A stretch of 64,000 nt of DNA from Cellvibrio sp. PSBB023 (GCF_002007605.1 NZ_CP019799.1:2768001-2832000), one strand, 5' to 3'; shown: positions 39,778 through 49,261, numbered from the stretch's first letter. Notes: a model not told the origin generated them from the letters alone. Made by a program: numbers and translations.

Positions 39778-40071
39778 TCAGTTGGCATAACCCGATTGCA
39801 AATGGATCAATACGCGCTCAGCCTGTTGCATAAATGTGGCGCGCGGTTCCGGGGTACTCAACTGCGCGCCCAGCGCCTGCACATAGTGGCGCAGACCGGA
39901 TGGACCAGTCCTGCCGCCAGCGAGCCAATAACGGTAGGTGTCGGCCAACCAGGGAGCCTCTGAGGTACCGGCGCAGTCGATGAAAAGTGCATCCAACTGT
40001 TGAATTACCCGCCGCACCACCGGCAATAGTTTAGGCTGGTGCTGTGCAGGGTGTCCGCTTGAATCTGGCAT
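39778..40071 (-). CDS. Hypothetical small protein
   Basis: This is a 97-residue soluble protein starting MPDSSGHPAQHQ. AGGAGG lies eight bases upstream of the ATG at 40071, which supports translation. The middle is helical (VVRRVIQQLDALFIDC) and contains WLADTYRYWLAGG. I do not recognise the family. It is on the same strand as the hybrid kinase, ending 117 bases before... it is upstream of that gene in transcription order, so a functional link is possible but unproven. Confidence 0.62.
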   Translation of the reverse strand: MPDSSGHPAQHQPKLLPVVRRVIQQLDALFIDCAGTSEAPWLADTYRYWLAGGRTGPSGLRHYVQALGAQLSTPEPRATFMQQAERVLIHLQSGYAN

Positions 40072-40411
40072 CACTTACCTCCTTTTATACTGCTATTAAT
40101 GAGTTAAGTTGAAGCCAAACCAAGCGCAAAGACTATTTGGGAATAATAGGTTTTTTTGAAACAGTCGCTCACACAACGGAAAATGCGTATGCCATTAATC
40201 ATCCCAGCAAAAAAAGCCTCGAGCCGCGCGCGAAAGCCACTATTTTTACGAGCAGATGGTTTACAATGCGCCGCGCTTAATAACCTCTCGTGTCATTGAT
40301 CAATGGCGATGCATTATTCCCCTTTTTTTCAATACCCGACCCCCGGCATCAAGACAGGGCGGATAAACTTTTCTACGATTAATCTCAAAAATCCAATGCG
40401 GAGTAAACTGG
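40072..40411. other. Divergent upstream region of opgG
   Basis: These 340 bases should hold the opgGH promoter and that of the small reverse-strand gene. I found no coding potential. No pair of -35 and -10 boxes stood out with correct spacing. Confidence 0.5.
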
Positions 40412-42049
40412 ATGAGCATCATGTGTAACGACAAAAAAACCGGCGCCGGGCCAAACGCGCGTGCGCGTCTGTTCGGGTTGGTGGTCAGCTGTACACTGGG
40501 ATTAGGACTCAGCGGCTGGGTAGCGGCGCAACAAAATGCCCCTGCGCCCACAGTAGCCCCTGCGGCAGCAAGCGATATTGCCGCTCCCGCACTCTTTGAT
40601 GCCATCGCCGAGCGCGCCAGAAAACTGGCCAAGCGCGACTACGCGCCCATTGAAACCAATATTCCCGCTGCGCTGGCCAATATGGATTACGACCAGTACC
40701 GTTCCATTCGCTTCCGCCCGGAGGCTGCCATTTGGCACAAGGAGTCGCTGTTTGAATTGCAGCTGTTTCACCCCGGCTTTCTGTACCGTGAACCCATCGT
40801 GCTGCACATGGCGAATGACACGCCCGAATCCTACGTGCAATTCAAGCAGGAATTCTTTAATTACGATGGCCCGGCCGCACCACTGGCTGGCGTAGCGCCA
40901 GACAATATCGGCTTTGCCGGCTTCCGCATTCACTACCCGCTAAATAGCAACGACTACAAAGATGAGTTTGTGGTGTTCCAGGGTGCCTCCTACTTCCGCA
41001 TGGTGGGCCCAGGTTTGGCCTATGGCTTATCCGCGCGCGGTCTGGCGATTGATACCGCCGAACCCAAAGGCGAGGAGTTTCCGGTATTCCGTGAATTCTG
41101 GCTGATCAAACCCGGCCCCAACGATACCCATCTGGTGATTTACGCCCTGCTGGATAGCCCGTCTATCACCGGCGCCTATCGCTTTGAAATCATGCCCGGC
41201 GCACCAACCGAAATGGCGGTGGAAGCGCGCCTGTTTGCTCGCAAGGATATCCAAAAAGTGGGCATAGCCCCGCTCACCAGCATGTATATGTGGGGCGAAA
41301 ACCACACCCGCTTTGTCGATGATTTCCGCCCGGAAGTACACGATTCCGACGGCCTGTTAATGGCCGCATCTAACGGCGAGTGGATCTGGCGCCCCATCAG
41401 CAACCATCGCCAACTGCGCGTTTCTTCCTTGATGGATGAAAACCCGCGCGGCTTTGGCTTACTGCAACGCGACCGCGATTTCGATCACTACATGGATATG
41501 GAAGCACGCTACGAAAAACGCCCCAGCATGTGGGTGATGCCCGAAGGTGACTGGGGCAAAGGCCGTGCCGAATTGGTGGAAATTCCCAGCGACAGCGAAA
41601 CCAATGACAACGTCGTTGCCTACTGGGTGCCCGCCAAATCCATGAAGGCAGGCTCCAGTGCGACGTATAAATATCGCCTGCGCAGTTTTGATGACTACCT
41701 GCCGGAAAATGTTGGGGCCAAGGTAATTCGCACCCGCATCGGCTGGGGCGCAAACCCTGGCCAAGCCAATCCTCCGCCACTGAGCAAACGCAAGTTTGTG
41801 ATCGATTTCCGCGGCGGCGAACTGGATAACCTGTCAACCGATTCACCACTGGTTGCCGAGCTGCAAAAATCATCTGGTACGATTAGTGAACTGAGTGTTC
41901 GCCAACTGCCGGATGGCAGAACCTGGCGCGCCTCGTTCAAGCTGGAACCGGAGGGTAACAACGTGGCCGATATGCGCCTTTACCTGAAATTGCGCGACCA
42001 GCGCCTGAGTGAAGTCTGGAGCTATGTCTGGTACCCGGATGCCATCTAA
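40412..42049 (+). CDS. opgG: Osmoregulated periplasmic glucan synthesis protein G
   Basis: This 545-residue periplasmic protein has a signal peptide (cleavage near VAAQ, about residue 40) and the OpgG/MdoG fold. Family blocks are FDAIAERARKLAKRDY, YDQYRSIRFRPEAAIW, FNYDGPAAPLAGVAPDNIGF, GASYFRMVGPGLAYGLSARG and TSMYMWGENHTRFVDDFRPE. It acts with OpgH in building branched periplasmic beta-glucans. The start has GCGGAG nine bases upstream. Its stop precedes the opgH start by one base. Confidence 0.95.
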   Translation: MSIMCNDKKTGAGPNARARLFGLVVSCTLGLGLSGWVAAQQNAPAPTVAPAAASDIAAPALFDAIAERARKLAKRDYAPIETNIPAALANMDYDQYRSIRFRPEAAIWHKESLFELQLFHPGFLYREPIVLHMANDTPESYVQFKQEFFNYDGPAAPLAGVAPDNIGFAGFRIHYPLNSNDYKDEFVVFQGASYFRMVGPGLAYGLSARGLAIDTAEPKGEEFPVFREFWLIKPGPNDTHLVIYALLDSPSITGAYRFEIMPGAPTEMAVEARLFARKDIQKVGIAPLTSMYMWGENHTRFVDDFRPEVHDSDGLLMAASNGEWIWRPISNHRQLRVSSLMDENPRGFGLLQRDRDFDHYMDMEARYEKRPSMWVMPEGDWGKGRAELVEIPSDSETNDNVVAYWVPAKSMKAGSSATYKYRLRSFDDYLPENVGAKVIRTRIGWGANPGQANPPPLSKRKFVIDFRGGELDNLSTDSPLVAELQKSSGTISELSVRQLPDGRTWRASFKLEPEGNNVADMRLYLKLRDQRLSEVWSYVWYPDAI

Positions 42050-42050
42050 T

Positions 42051-43979
42051 ATGACCGAAAACCCGCGCTCACCCGCTGACCTCTCACAACTGCCCGCGGA
42101 TGCGATTCGCATCCCGGGTAAATCATTGCGCCGCTATATCTATGTGATATTGAGCCTGCTGACCGCAGTCAGCGGTGTTTACATCATGTTTGATATTCTC
42201 AGCGCCAATCAACTCAATACCCTTGAAGCCATTATTCTGGTGCTGTTTGGCATCAGCTTCAGTTGGCTCAGTCTCGCCTTCTGGAGTGGTGTGTTTGGCT
42301 TTGTGTTGCAGATGCTGCGCATTGACCCGCTCAGTTTGAAATCCACCAAGGGACTGGCGCCGGACAACGCCCCCATCACAACCCGCACGGCGGTGGTGAT
42401 GCCGGTGTATAACGAGGACACACATCGTGTCATTGCTGGTTTTGAAGCGACCTTGCGCTCGCTGGAAAACACCGGTGAAATCGCTAATTTCGATTTCTTT
42501 TTGCTGAGCGATACCACCAACCTGACCATTGCCCAGGCGGAACGCGATGCCTGGCAGTTGCTGCAGGAGCGATTGGGCGACCTGGGCAAACAGGCCTTTT
42601 ACCGTCGCCGCGAAAAAAATATTGGTCGCAAAGTTGGTAACCTCGCCGAGTTTTGCCAGCGTTGGGGCGCCAACTATGAGCACATGATTGTGCTGGATGC
42701 CGACAGCGTCATGGCGGGCGACTGCCTGTTGAAAATGGTGCGCGCTATGCAAGCCAATCCGCGCTGCGGCCTGATCCAAACCATTCCGATTCCCGTGCGC
42801 CAAACCACCTTTTTTGGCCGCTTCGTGCAGTATGCCGCTGTGCTCTATAGCCCCATGCTCGCCACTGGCCTCGCCTTCTGGCAGACCGATGCCGCCAACT
42901 ATTGGGGCCACAATGCCATCATCCGCATGCGCGCCTTTATCGATCACTGCGGCCTGCCCACCCTGGCAGGTAAAGCGCCGTTTGGTGGCGATATCCTCAG
43001 CCACGATTTTGTCGAGGCCGCCATGCTGCGCCGCGCCCAGTGGGATGTATTCCTGCTGGCCGATCTGGAAGGCAGCTACGAAGAAGTACCCTGTAATATC
43101 ATCGATTACGCCAAGCGCGATCGCCGCTGGGTGCAGGGCAATATCCAACACCTGGGCATCCTCGACACCAAAGACCTGCACCCTATTAGCCGCCTGCACT
43201 TTTTACTGGGCGCAGTGGCCTATATCACCTCGCTGATCTGGATGCTGATGCTGGTACTGAGCACCGCTGATGCTGTAGTGCGCGCGATTAACGCCAACGT
43301 TTACTTCACCGAGGCACACCAGTTGTACCCCAACTGGCCTATCGCCAAAACCGAGCTGATCATTGCGCTGATTGTACTCACCACCGTGTTGCTGATGGGT
43401 CCCAAATTGCTCGGCGTCATTGTTACGCTGACCCATCGCCGCAAACAATTTGGTGGAACCTGGGCGATTCTTAAAAGTACTTTTCTGGAAACCCTGTTCG
43501 CCGTACTGATTGCGCCGATCATGATGGTTTACCACGCCTACTTCGTGATCTCGGTGCTGCTCGGTTTTAAAGTGAATTGGGATTCGCAAGAACGCGAAGG
43601 CCGCCTGCTGCCCTGGGGTGAGTGTATTGCGCGCACCTCAAAGATGACCTTTGCCGCCCTGCTATGGGGTTATGTCACCTATACCTACGCCCCGATTTTC
43701 TTCTGGTGGTTGCTACCGGTGTTAACCGGGCTGGTTCTCTCGGCACCACTGGTGCGCTACTCGAGCAGCCTGGATTGGGGGCGCGGCGCCCGTGAGCGCA
43801 AAATCTTTTTAACCCCGAATGAAACCAGTGAAGATCCGGTATTGACGCACATGAATCAACTGCTCGCCGTTGAACATGCATCACTGCCAAGCCCGGCCCC
43901 CATACCCGCATTACCGGCAGATAACTGGACGCCTATGCCTCACAGGGATATGGACGACTACCAGACCATTACGCGCTAG
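42051..43979 (+). CDS. opgH: Glucan biosynthesis glucosyltransferase H
   Basis: This 642-residue inner-membrane GT2 enzyme polymerises glucose from UDP-glucose. Two N-terminal helices are followed by the catalytic domain with MPVYNED, the metal motif VLDADSVMAGD and the acceptor-site DRRWVQGN. Further helices close the C-terminal half. Start choice is between ATG 42051 and ATG 42039, which overlaps opgG; I prefer 42051. It is shorter than E. coli OpgH (about 850), mainly at the N terminus. Confidence 0.94.
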   Translation: MTENPRSPADLSQLPADAIRIPGKSLRRYIYVILSLLTAVSGVYIMFDILSANQLNTLEAIILVLFGISFSWLSLAFWSGVFGFVLQMLRIDPLSLKSTKGLAPDNAPITTRTAVVMPVYNEDTHRVIAGFEATLRSLENTGEIANFDFFLLSDTTNLTIAQAERDAWQLLQERLGDLGKQAFYRRREKNIGRKVGNLAEFCQRWGANYEHMIVLDADSVMAGDCLLKMVRAMQANPRCGLIQTIPIPVRQTTFFGRFVQYAAVLYSPMLATGLAFWQTDAANYWGHNAIIRMRAFIDHCGLPTLAGKAPFGGDILSHDFVEAAMLRRAQWDVFLLADLEGSYEEVPCNIIDYAKRDRRWVQGNIQHLGILDTKDLHPISRLHFLLGAVAYITSLIWMLMLVLSTADAVVRAINANVYFTEAHQLYPNWPIAKTELIIALIVLTTVLLMGPKLLGVIVTLTHRRKQFGGTWAILKSTFLETLFAVLIAPIMMVYHAYFVISVLLGFKVNWDSQEREGRLLPWGECIARTSKMTFAALLWGYVTYTYAPIFFWWLLPVLTGLVLSAPLVRYSSSLDWGRGARERKIFLTPNETSEDPVLTHMNQLLAVEHASLPSPAPIPALPADNWTPMPHRDMDDYQTITR

Positions 43980-43991
43980 CCGATGGATGAT

Positions 43992-44018
43992 AAAAACCCT
44001 GCTGCGGCAGGGTTTTTT
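43992..44018 (+). terminator. Intrinsic terminator of opgGH
   Basis: AAAAACCCTGC and GCAGGGTTTTT form an 11-bp stem around a TGCG loop, followed by T. It isolates opgGH from the pigment cluster. Confidence 0.93.
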
Positions 44019-44075
44019 ATTCCAGCGTCCGGCCTATACTGCTGCGCTCAGTGCCCATAAGGACAATCCACTCCC

Positions 44076-44648
44076 ATGAAACCCCTGATCACCCTGATAT
44101 TGGTGCTTGTTTCCATCGCCTACCCGCTGTTGGTGTATCTGGGCATACAACACATTAGCCCCGCACTCTTTGCGCTGGTACTGGCGGTGTTGGCGGTAGC
44201 CAAATTCATCGCGACGCGCCGCCAGGGGCAAGCACAGCAGCACACGGAAACCGCACTGCTTCTGGTTGCCCTCGCCTACAGTCTGGCACTGTTAATCGCC
44301 AACAATAGCCTGCTGCTCAAGCTTTACCCGGTGATGATGAGCCTGTGCATCGCCCTGCTATTTGCCTTGAGCCTGCGCGCCCCTGAAAGTCTGATCGAAC
44401 GTCTGGCCCGACTAGGAGGGGAGACCATCACCCCGCGCGCCAAAGGCTATACCCGTGTGCTGACCGGCCTGTGGGCGCTGTTGCTGCTTGGCAATGCAGC
44501 GATTGCCCTCTACCTCGCCCTTTTTGCCAGCCTGAAAAGCTGGGCGCTCTATTGTGGATTATTGTCCTATGTGTTTTTTGGGCTGTTTTTTGCCCTGGAA
44601 TACAGCTATCGCCGCTACTACATCCGCAAATACCGCGAACCGGCTTGA
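44076..44648 (+). CDS. COG4648-type membrane protein of the pigment cluster
   Basis: This 190-residue protein has five to six hydrophobic helices (residues 2-20, 26-42, 57-75, 80-98, 128-150, 155-175). It resembles the COG4648 membrane proteins found in aryl-polyene clusters, where their role is unknown. It is the first gene of the rightward pigment block. About 88 bases separate it from the dehydratase gene, so the two may share a transcript. Confidence 0.75.
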   Translation: MKPLITLILVLVSIAYPLLVYLGIQHISPALFALVLAVLAVAKFIATRRQGQAQQHTETALLLVALAYSLALLIANNSLLLKLYPVMMSLCIALLFALSLRAPESLIERLARLGGETITPRAKGYTRVLTGLWALLLLGNAAIALYLALFASLKSWALYCGLLSYVFFGLFFALEYSYRRYYIRKYREPA

Positions 44649-44726
44649 CGCTTAACGATTGGGTTAGCCCAAGCGCTGGAGTATCATGGCGCCCTTCTAC
44701 ACACATACACACAGAAATACCTATCG

Positions 44727-44739
44727 ATAACAACAAATG
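44727..44739 (+). promoter_or_regulatory. CA motif at the start of the first pigment dehydratase gene
   Basis: ATAACAACAAATG overlaps the start codon at 44737, and no Shine-Dalgarno sequence is visible. AACAACAA at a ribosome-binding region is the classic target of Hfq/Crc repression in Pseudomonas. Control of this pigment block by the CrcZ-like RNA is an inference. Confidence 0.45.
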
Positions 44740-45150
44740 AATAGTTCAGAGCGTCTCGCGCAGCTGCGCAACCAATTTTCATCTACACACTGGCCACGCA
44801 TTGATGCTCTCCACTGTCGTGAACAGCAGTGCGTTATCGATTTGTTCATCGGTTCTGATATGCATTGGCTGGAAGGGCATTTTCCCCAGCAACCGGTCGT
44901 TGCCGGTGTAGTGCAAACCCACTGGGCTGGGGAACTCGCCAAATACCTGTTTGCCACTGGCGATGAGTGTATTCGCATCGACAATTTAAAATTCCAGCAG
45001 GTCATTTTACCCGGGCAATCCCTGCAATTAACGCTGGATTATTCCACCGGTACAACAACGGCAGTAAAGTTTCGCTACAGTCGGGATGACACCCTGTTTT
45101 CCGAAGGCAAACTCGTTTTTAACCCCCCAGCAGCCAGTAGCGACTTATGA
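44737..45150 (+). CDS. Hotdog 3-hydroxyacyl-ACP dehydratase (ApeI-like)
   Basis: This 137-residue single-hotdog protein has the FabZ-type motif DMHWLEGHFPQQPVVAGVVQ, where the catalytic His is in GHFP. In characterised aryl-polyene systems ApeI pairs with ApeP as a heteromeric dehydratase that introduces each double bond. The second hotdog protein lies at 46878. Its stop overlaps the next gene by ATGA. Confidence 0.87.
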   Translation: MNSSERLAQLRNQFSSTHWPRIDALHCREQQCVIDLFIGSDMHWLEGHFPQQPVVAGVVQTHWAGELAKYLFATGDECIRIDNLKFQQVILPGQSLQLTLDYSTGTTTAVKFRYSRDDTLFSEGKLVFNPPAASSDL

Positions 45151-45884
45151 GTTATTGTTTATTAATTCCCCACTACAACCACGAGCGCCAATTCCTGGCC
45201 TTTTTACCGCAGCTGATTGCAACCGGTTTGCCACTGGTGATAGTGGATGATGGCAGCATTGAGCAAAGCCGTGTGCAGGTAGCTGCCGCTGTAGCACAAC
45301 ATGCCAACGCCCATTTTTTTGCATTGCAACGCAATCGCGGTAAAGGCAGCGCACTCAAAGCGGGATTTTATTTTGCGCGCAGTTTGGGTTTTACCCACGC
45401 CATCCAAATCGATGCGGACGGTCAGCACGACATTGCCGACATTGCCGGTTTTGTGCAGCAATCCCAAGCGCAGCCCGAAGCGATTATTTGCGGCAAACCG
45501 GTGTTTGATGCATCAGCGCCCAAGGCGCGGGTTTACGGGCGCAAAGTGACAGACTTTTGGGTTGCACTGGAAACCCTGTCGCTGCGCATCAAAGATGGCC
45601 TGTGTGGCTTTCGCGTTTATCCATTGGCACAAATCGAAAATCTGCTCGATCGCTATTTCATTGGCAACCGCATGGATGTTGATACCGAGCTGCTGGTAAA
45701 AGCCGTGTGGTTGAATATTCATTTGGTCTTTATCAACACCAGGGTGATTTACCCGGAACACAATGTGTCGCACTTCAATTACCTGCGCGACAATCTGCTG
45801 CTGATTAAATTACACAGCCGCTTGATGCTGGGTATGCTGGTACGTCTGCCCATGTTGTTATGGCAGCGATTGCGAGGCCAATAA
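45147..45884 (+). CDS. Family 2 glycosyltransferase of the pigment cluster
   Basis: This 245-residue GT2 enzyme has the N-terminal LIPHYNHERQF, LVIVDDGSIEQS and the metal-binding motif IQIDADGQHD. GFRVYPLAQIENLLD and NRMDVDTELLVKAVWL are typical of dolichyl-phosphate-mannose-synthase-like members. It probably glycosylates the carrier lipid or the pigment head group. The start overlaps the dehydratase stop; the stop overlaps the acyltransferase start by one base. Confidence 0.87.
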   Translation: MSYCLLIPHYNHERQFLAFLPQLIATGLPLVIVDDGSIEQSRVQVAAAVAQHANAHFFALQRNRGKGSALKAGFYFARSLGFTHAIQIDADGQHDIADIAGFVQQSQAQPEAIICGKPVFDASAPKARVYGRKVTDFWVALETLSLRIKDGLCGFRVYPLAQIENLLDRYFIGNRMDVDTELLVKAVWLNIHLVFINTRVIYPEHNVSHFNYLRDNLLLIKLHSRLMLGMLVRLPMLLWQRLRGQ

Positions 45885-46885
45885 TGACCGACGCACGCAC
45901 GGAAAAACACGCACACTGGTCCACCCTGCAAGAGTCAGGCACTATTCGCGGCATTTTGTTTTTGCTCTGGCTGCAACGCCTGTTTGGACGCGGTTTTTTT
46001 AATGTGCTGCTCTACCCCATCATGGCGTATTTTTTTCTACTCAATCGCCGCGCACGCAATGCGTCGCTGGAGTTTTTGCAAACCCACGCGCGCCAGTATC
46101 CGAATTATTGGCAGGGCAAAACACCGAACTACAGCGATGTATTTCGCCATATGTATTCCTTCGGCCAATGTATTCTGGATAAGCTCCTCGCCTGGAGTAT
46201 TCCCATCCATGAACAGGATTTTGAAATCGCCAACGAGCCACTGCTCTCTGACTTTATGGCCAAAACACAAGGCCAATTAATTATCGGCTCCCACTTGGGC
46301 AACCTGGAATACTGCCGCGGCTTTGTTCAACGCTACAAAGCCAAAACCATTAATGCGCTGGTGTACGATCAACACTCGGCAAATTTTGTCGCGGCGATGC
46401 AGAAAATTAATCCAGCCTCGCGCATTCATATTTATCAAGTGAATGAATTAGACATTCCCCTTATTTTGCAACTCAAAGCCAAAATTGATAATGGCGAGTG
46501 GCTCTTTATCGCCGGCGATCGCATTCCTCTCAGCGGAGAAGCGCGCACAGTGACGGTGGATTTTTTAGGCCGACCGGCGCAGCTGCCGATTGGCCCCTAT
46601 ATGCTCGCCAAAGTATTACAGTGCGAAGTGCAACTCATGTTTTCCTATCGCAATGACAACAAAATTTATTTCGAATTGGTGCCCTTTGCACCCCAGGTAA
46701 AACTGCCACGCAACGATGGCGGCGTGCAACTGCAAGCCTACGCACAACAATATGCACAAGCGCTGGAGCAGCAAGCTGCCCGCGCGCCACTGCAGTGGTT
46801 TAATTTTTATCCCTACTGGGCCAGCAGCCAATCGGCCGCCGAATCACGGGCAACAGAAAAATCCGGGGCTACCGCAAATGATTGA
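45884..46885 (+). CDS. LpxL/HtrB-family acyltransferase
   Basis: This 333-residue inner-membrane protein of the lipid A acyltransferase family has an N-terminal anchor (RGFFNVLLYPIMAYFFL) and the catalytic HX4E in IIGSHLGNLEYCRG. The substrate loop is GEWLFIAGDRIPLSGEARTV. In aryl-polyene clusters such proteins transfer acyl or polyene chains onto the lipid part. The ATG at 45884 overlaps the previous stop as TAATG. Confidence 0.86.
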   Translation: MTDARTEKHAHWSTLQESGTIRGILFLLWLQRLFGRGFFNVLLYPIMAYFFLLNRRARNASLEFLQTHARQYPNYWQGKTPNYSDVFRHMYSFGQCILDKLLAWSIPIHEQDFEIANEPLLSDFMAKTQGQLIIGSHLGNLEYCRGFVQRYKAKTINALVYDQHSANFVAAMQKINPASRIHIYQVNELDIPLILQLKAKIDNGEWLFIAGDRIPLSGEARTVTVDFLGRPAQLPIGPYMLAKVLQCEVQLMFSYRNDNKIYFELVPFAPQVKLPRNDGGVQLQAYAQQYAQALEQQAARAPLQWFNFYPYWASSQSAAESRATEKSGATAND

Positions 46886-47369
46886 TTCACGCATTTACGA
46901 TTTAATTCCCCACCGCGAACCCATGCTGTTACTCAATCGCGTTATTGAGTTGGGCCAGAATTTTTCCTGCGCTGAAATTGATATCAACGAGCAATCATCA
47001 TTTTTTATGCCAGGCAAAGGTGTACCCAGTTGGATTGGTGTGGAATACATGGGGCAAACTGCCGCATTGATTGCCGGTTACCAATTGCAACAAGGCACTG
47101 TCGCGCCTCACTTGGGGTTGCTGTTGGGCACGCGCAAATACGAAGCGCGAGTCCCCTATTTTTGCGCGGGTGACTTACTGCAAGTGCGCTGCACTGAAGT
47201 GGCCGTAGTGGGCGATAGTCTCGCCAATTTTCAATGCGAGATTATCAATCTGCGCGATCAACGCCTCTGTGCATCGGCAAAATTATCCGTCTTTCGCAAA
47301 CCGCTGATAAATCCTTCAGACGAGCATCAACAATCAGTGGAAGCATCAATTACAGGAGCAAGCGCGTGA
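46878..47369 (+). CDS. Hotdog dehydratase (ApeP-like)
   Basis: This 163-residue hotdog protein starts MIDSRIYDLIPHREPMLLLN, the hallmark N terminus of ApeP-type 3-hydroxyacyl-ACP dehydratases. WIGVEYMGQTAALIAGYQL contains the helix of the fold. It should pair with the protein at 44737. It overlaps the upstream acyltransferase by eight bases and the downstream ketosynthase by four (GTGA). Confidence 0.88.
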   Translation: MIDSRIYDLIPHREPMLLLNRVIELGQNFSCAEIDINEQSSFFMPGKGVPSWIGVEYMGQTAALIAGYQLQQGTVAPHLGLLLGTRKYEARVPYFCAGDLLQVRCTEVAVVGDSLANFQCEIINLRDQRLCASAKLSVFRKPLINPSDEHQQSVEASITGASA

Positions 47370-48592
47370 CAAGACGTGTCGCAATTACCGGCGCCGGTGC
47401 TATTTCCGCACTGGGTCACGAGTGGAAATCGATTCGCGAAAATCTGCTGCAATTGAAAAATCGCGTGCGCTATATGCACGAGTGGGATCAATACCCGGAA
47501 TTGCAAACGCGCCTTGCATCACCTGTGGATGATTTTGTGTTGCCCGCGCATTACACCATGAAAAAAAAGCGCGGCATGGGACGCGTGGCGCAAATGGCAG
47601 TTGCCGCCACCGAACAGGCATTAATTCACGCCGGATTATTTAAGGCCCCGATTATCAGCAGCGACGCCACGGGCGTCGCCTATGGTTCCGCCACCGGCAG
47701 CAGTGATGCCGCGATGGAATTTTTTGGGCTGCTCGAACACAAATCCATGGCGAAATTAAATGGCACCACCTATTTGCGCATGATGAGCCATTCGGCCGCC
47801 GTCAATATCAGCGTGCTCTTCGGCACTTGCGGGCGCATGTACACAACCAGCAGCGCCTGCACTGCTGGCAGTCAAGGTATCGGCTTTGCCTATGAGGCCA
47901 TTCGCAGCGGCCAGCAAACGATTATGATCGCCGGCGGCGCCGAAGAACTTTGCCCAACGCAGGCCGCTGTCTTCGATACGGTTTACTCCGCCAGTTTAAA
48001 AAATACCACGCCGGAATTGTCGCCACGCGCCTTTGATCCGCAGCGCGATGGCTTGGTGTTGGGCGAAGGCGCCTGCACCTTGATTTTGGAAGATTGGGAA
48101 CACGCCGTTGCGCGCGGTGCCAGAATTCTTGCAGAAGTGATTGGCTTTGCCACCAATTGCGATGGCAACCACCTGGTGCGCCCAAACCAGGCAACCATGG
48201 CAAAGGTGATGCAAAAAAGCTTGCTCGATGCGCAATTAAACCCGGAACAAATTGATTACATTTCCGGCCACGGAACTGCAACACTGCACGGCGATATTGC
48301 GGAATCGCTCGCTACCCAGGAAGTGATGGGCAGCAACATTCCCTTCAGCAGTTTGAAAAGTTACATCGGCCACAGCCTCGGCGCATGCGGTTCGCTGGAA
48401 GCCTGGCTGGGCATAGAAATGATGAATGAAAACTGGTTCTCACCCAATTTAAATTTGGATGAGGTGGACGAAAACTGTGGCCACTTGGATTACATTCGCA
48501 ATGAAGTGCGCGAATTACGCGCGCAGTATTTTATGAGCAATAATTTTGCGTTTGGCGGAGTCAATACGTCACTGATTTTTAAGCGGGTATAA
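47366..48592 (+). CDS. Beta-ketoacyl-ACP synthase (ApeR-like)
   Basis: This 408-residue FabF-type ketosynthase has Cys165 in TTSSACTAGSQG and the two catalytic histidines in SGHGTATLHGD and KSYIGHSLGACG. It is therefore competent for condensation. I chose GTG 47366 (AGGAG nine bases before it) because it begins MTRRVAITGAG, the natural N terminus. It is the last gene of the rightward block and is probably the stand-alone ketosynthase, distinct from the KS pair at 59-61 kb. Confidence 0.92.
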   Translation: MTRRVAITGAGAISALGHEWKSIRENLLQLKNRVRYMHEWDQYPELQTRLASPVDDFVLPAHYTMKKKRGMGRVAQMAVAATEQALIHAGLFKAPIISSDATGVAYGSATGSSDAAMEFFGLLEHKSMAKLNGTTYLRMMSHSAAVNISVLFGTCGRMYTTSSACTAGSQGIGFAYEAIRSGQQTIMIAGGAEELCPTQAAVFDTVYSASLKNTTPELSPRAFDPQRDGLVLGEGACTLILEDWEHAVARGARILAEVIGFATNCDGNHLVRPNQATMAKVMQKSLLDAQLNPEQIDYISGHGTATLHGDIAESLATQEVMGSNIPFSSLKSYIGHSLGACGSLEAWLGIEMMNENWFSPNLNLDEVDENCGHLDYIRNEVRELRAQYFMSNNFAFGGVNTSLIFKRV

Positions 48593-48598
48593 ACCGTA

Positions 48599-48633
48599 CC
48601 AGCTCCTGTATTGGGATCAGTATCAGGAGCTGG
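48599..48633. terminator. Hairpin between convergent pigment blocks
   Basis: CCAGCTCCTG and CAGGAGCTGG form a perfect 10-bp stem with a 15-base loop in the 51-base convergent gap. There is no T run, so it may act with Rho or as a bidirectional barrier. Confidence 0.6.
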
Positions 48634-48643
48634 CAACGCATGC

Positions 48644-49147
48644 TTAATCCAAACGTTCTTCAACCACTTTTTTAGGTTCAGGGTTGGGAAATTTTTCGCG
48701 ATCAACATCAGTGGCTTTTTCCTGACATTGGCCTTGAATACTTATAGCATTGCGTCGCACCTGTTTATCCAAAGGTGTATAACCATTACGACAAAAACCT
48801 GTGTCTTCTAATGTTGCGAGCAGACCTTCTGTGGTCAGGCGCTGCAGTTCTTCAGCCATTGGATTGCCTTTTTCAGCCCTGGGGCCATCACCCATGCCAG
48901 GTCCGCCTGGACCACCTGGTGGAGGCCCTTTACGCCCGCCGGGACCACCTGGCCCGCCGCCACGCCGCTGACCGCGTTCAGGCATCTGCATCACCAAACT
49001 ATAACCAAACTGCTTGGTGCCATCTGCCTGAATGACCGTTACAAAATAATCAGTCGTTTTGGGCGGCTTGGGCTCATGACTGGCACAGGCCACTAAACCC
49101 GCACAGGAAAAACATAATAGCCATCGCAAGAAAGAAAAAGGGTTCAC
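48644..49147 (-). CDS. Gly/Pro-rich putative lipoprotein of the pigment cluster
   Basis: This 167-residue protein has a lipoprotein signal ending LVACASHE (lipobox cysteine near residue 21). A disordered glycine/proline stretch lies in the middle (RGGGPGGPGGRKGPPPGGPG), and the C-terminal part has two cysteines (TGFCRNGY, QGQCQEKA) that could form a disulfide. I chose GTG 49147, preceded by GGAG. I do not recognise a family. It is the last gene of the large leftward block, so it may help export or anchor pigment. Confidence 0.68.
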   Translation of the reverse strand: MNPFSFLRWLLCFSCAGLVACASHEPKPPKTTDYFVTVIQADGTKQFGYSLVMQMPERGQRRGGGPGGPGGRKGPPPGGPGGPGMGDGPRAEKGNPMAEELQRLTTEGLLATLEDTGFCRNGYTPLDKQVRRNAISIQGQCQEKATDVDREKFPNPEPKKVVEERLD

Positions 49148-49261
49148 TGCACACTCCATCAACATTGAATGTTATCGACGGCGTTACGACAGCAGTGTCA
49201 CTCATTTATTAGAGGGCGTTGGCTGGTTGCACAATCTTTGAATAATTAACCGCAGGCGCTC

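Noticed and set aside
42123..43199. Reverse-strand frame of 358 codons opposite opgH
   Set aside because: It mirrors opgH codon use and contains no recognisable family features.
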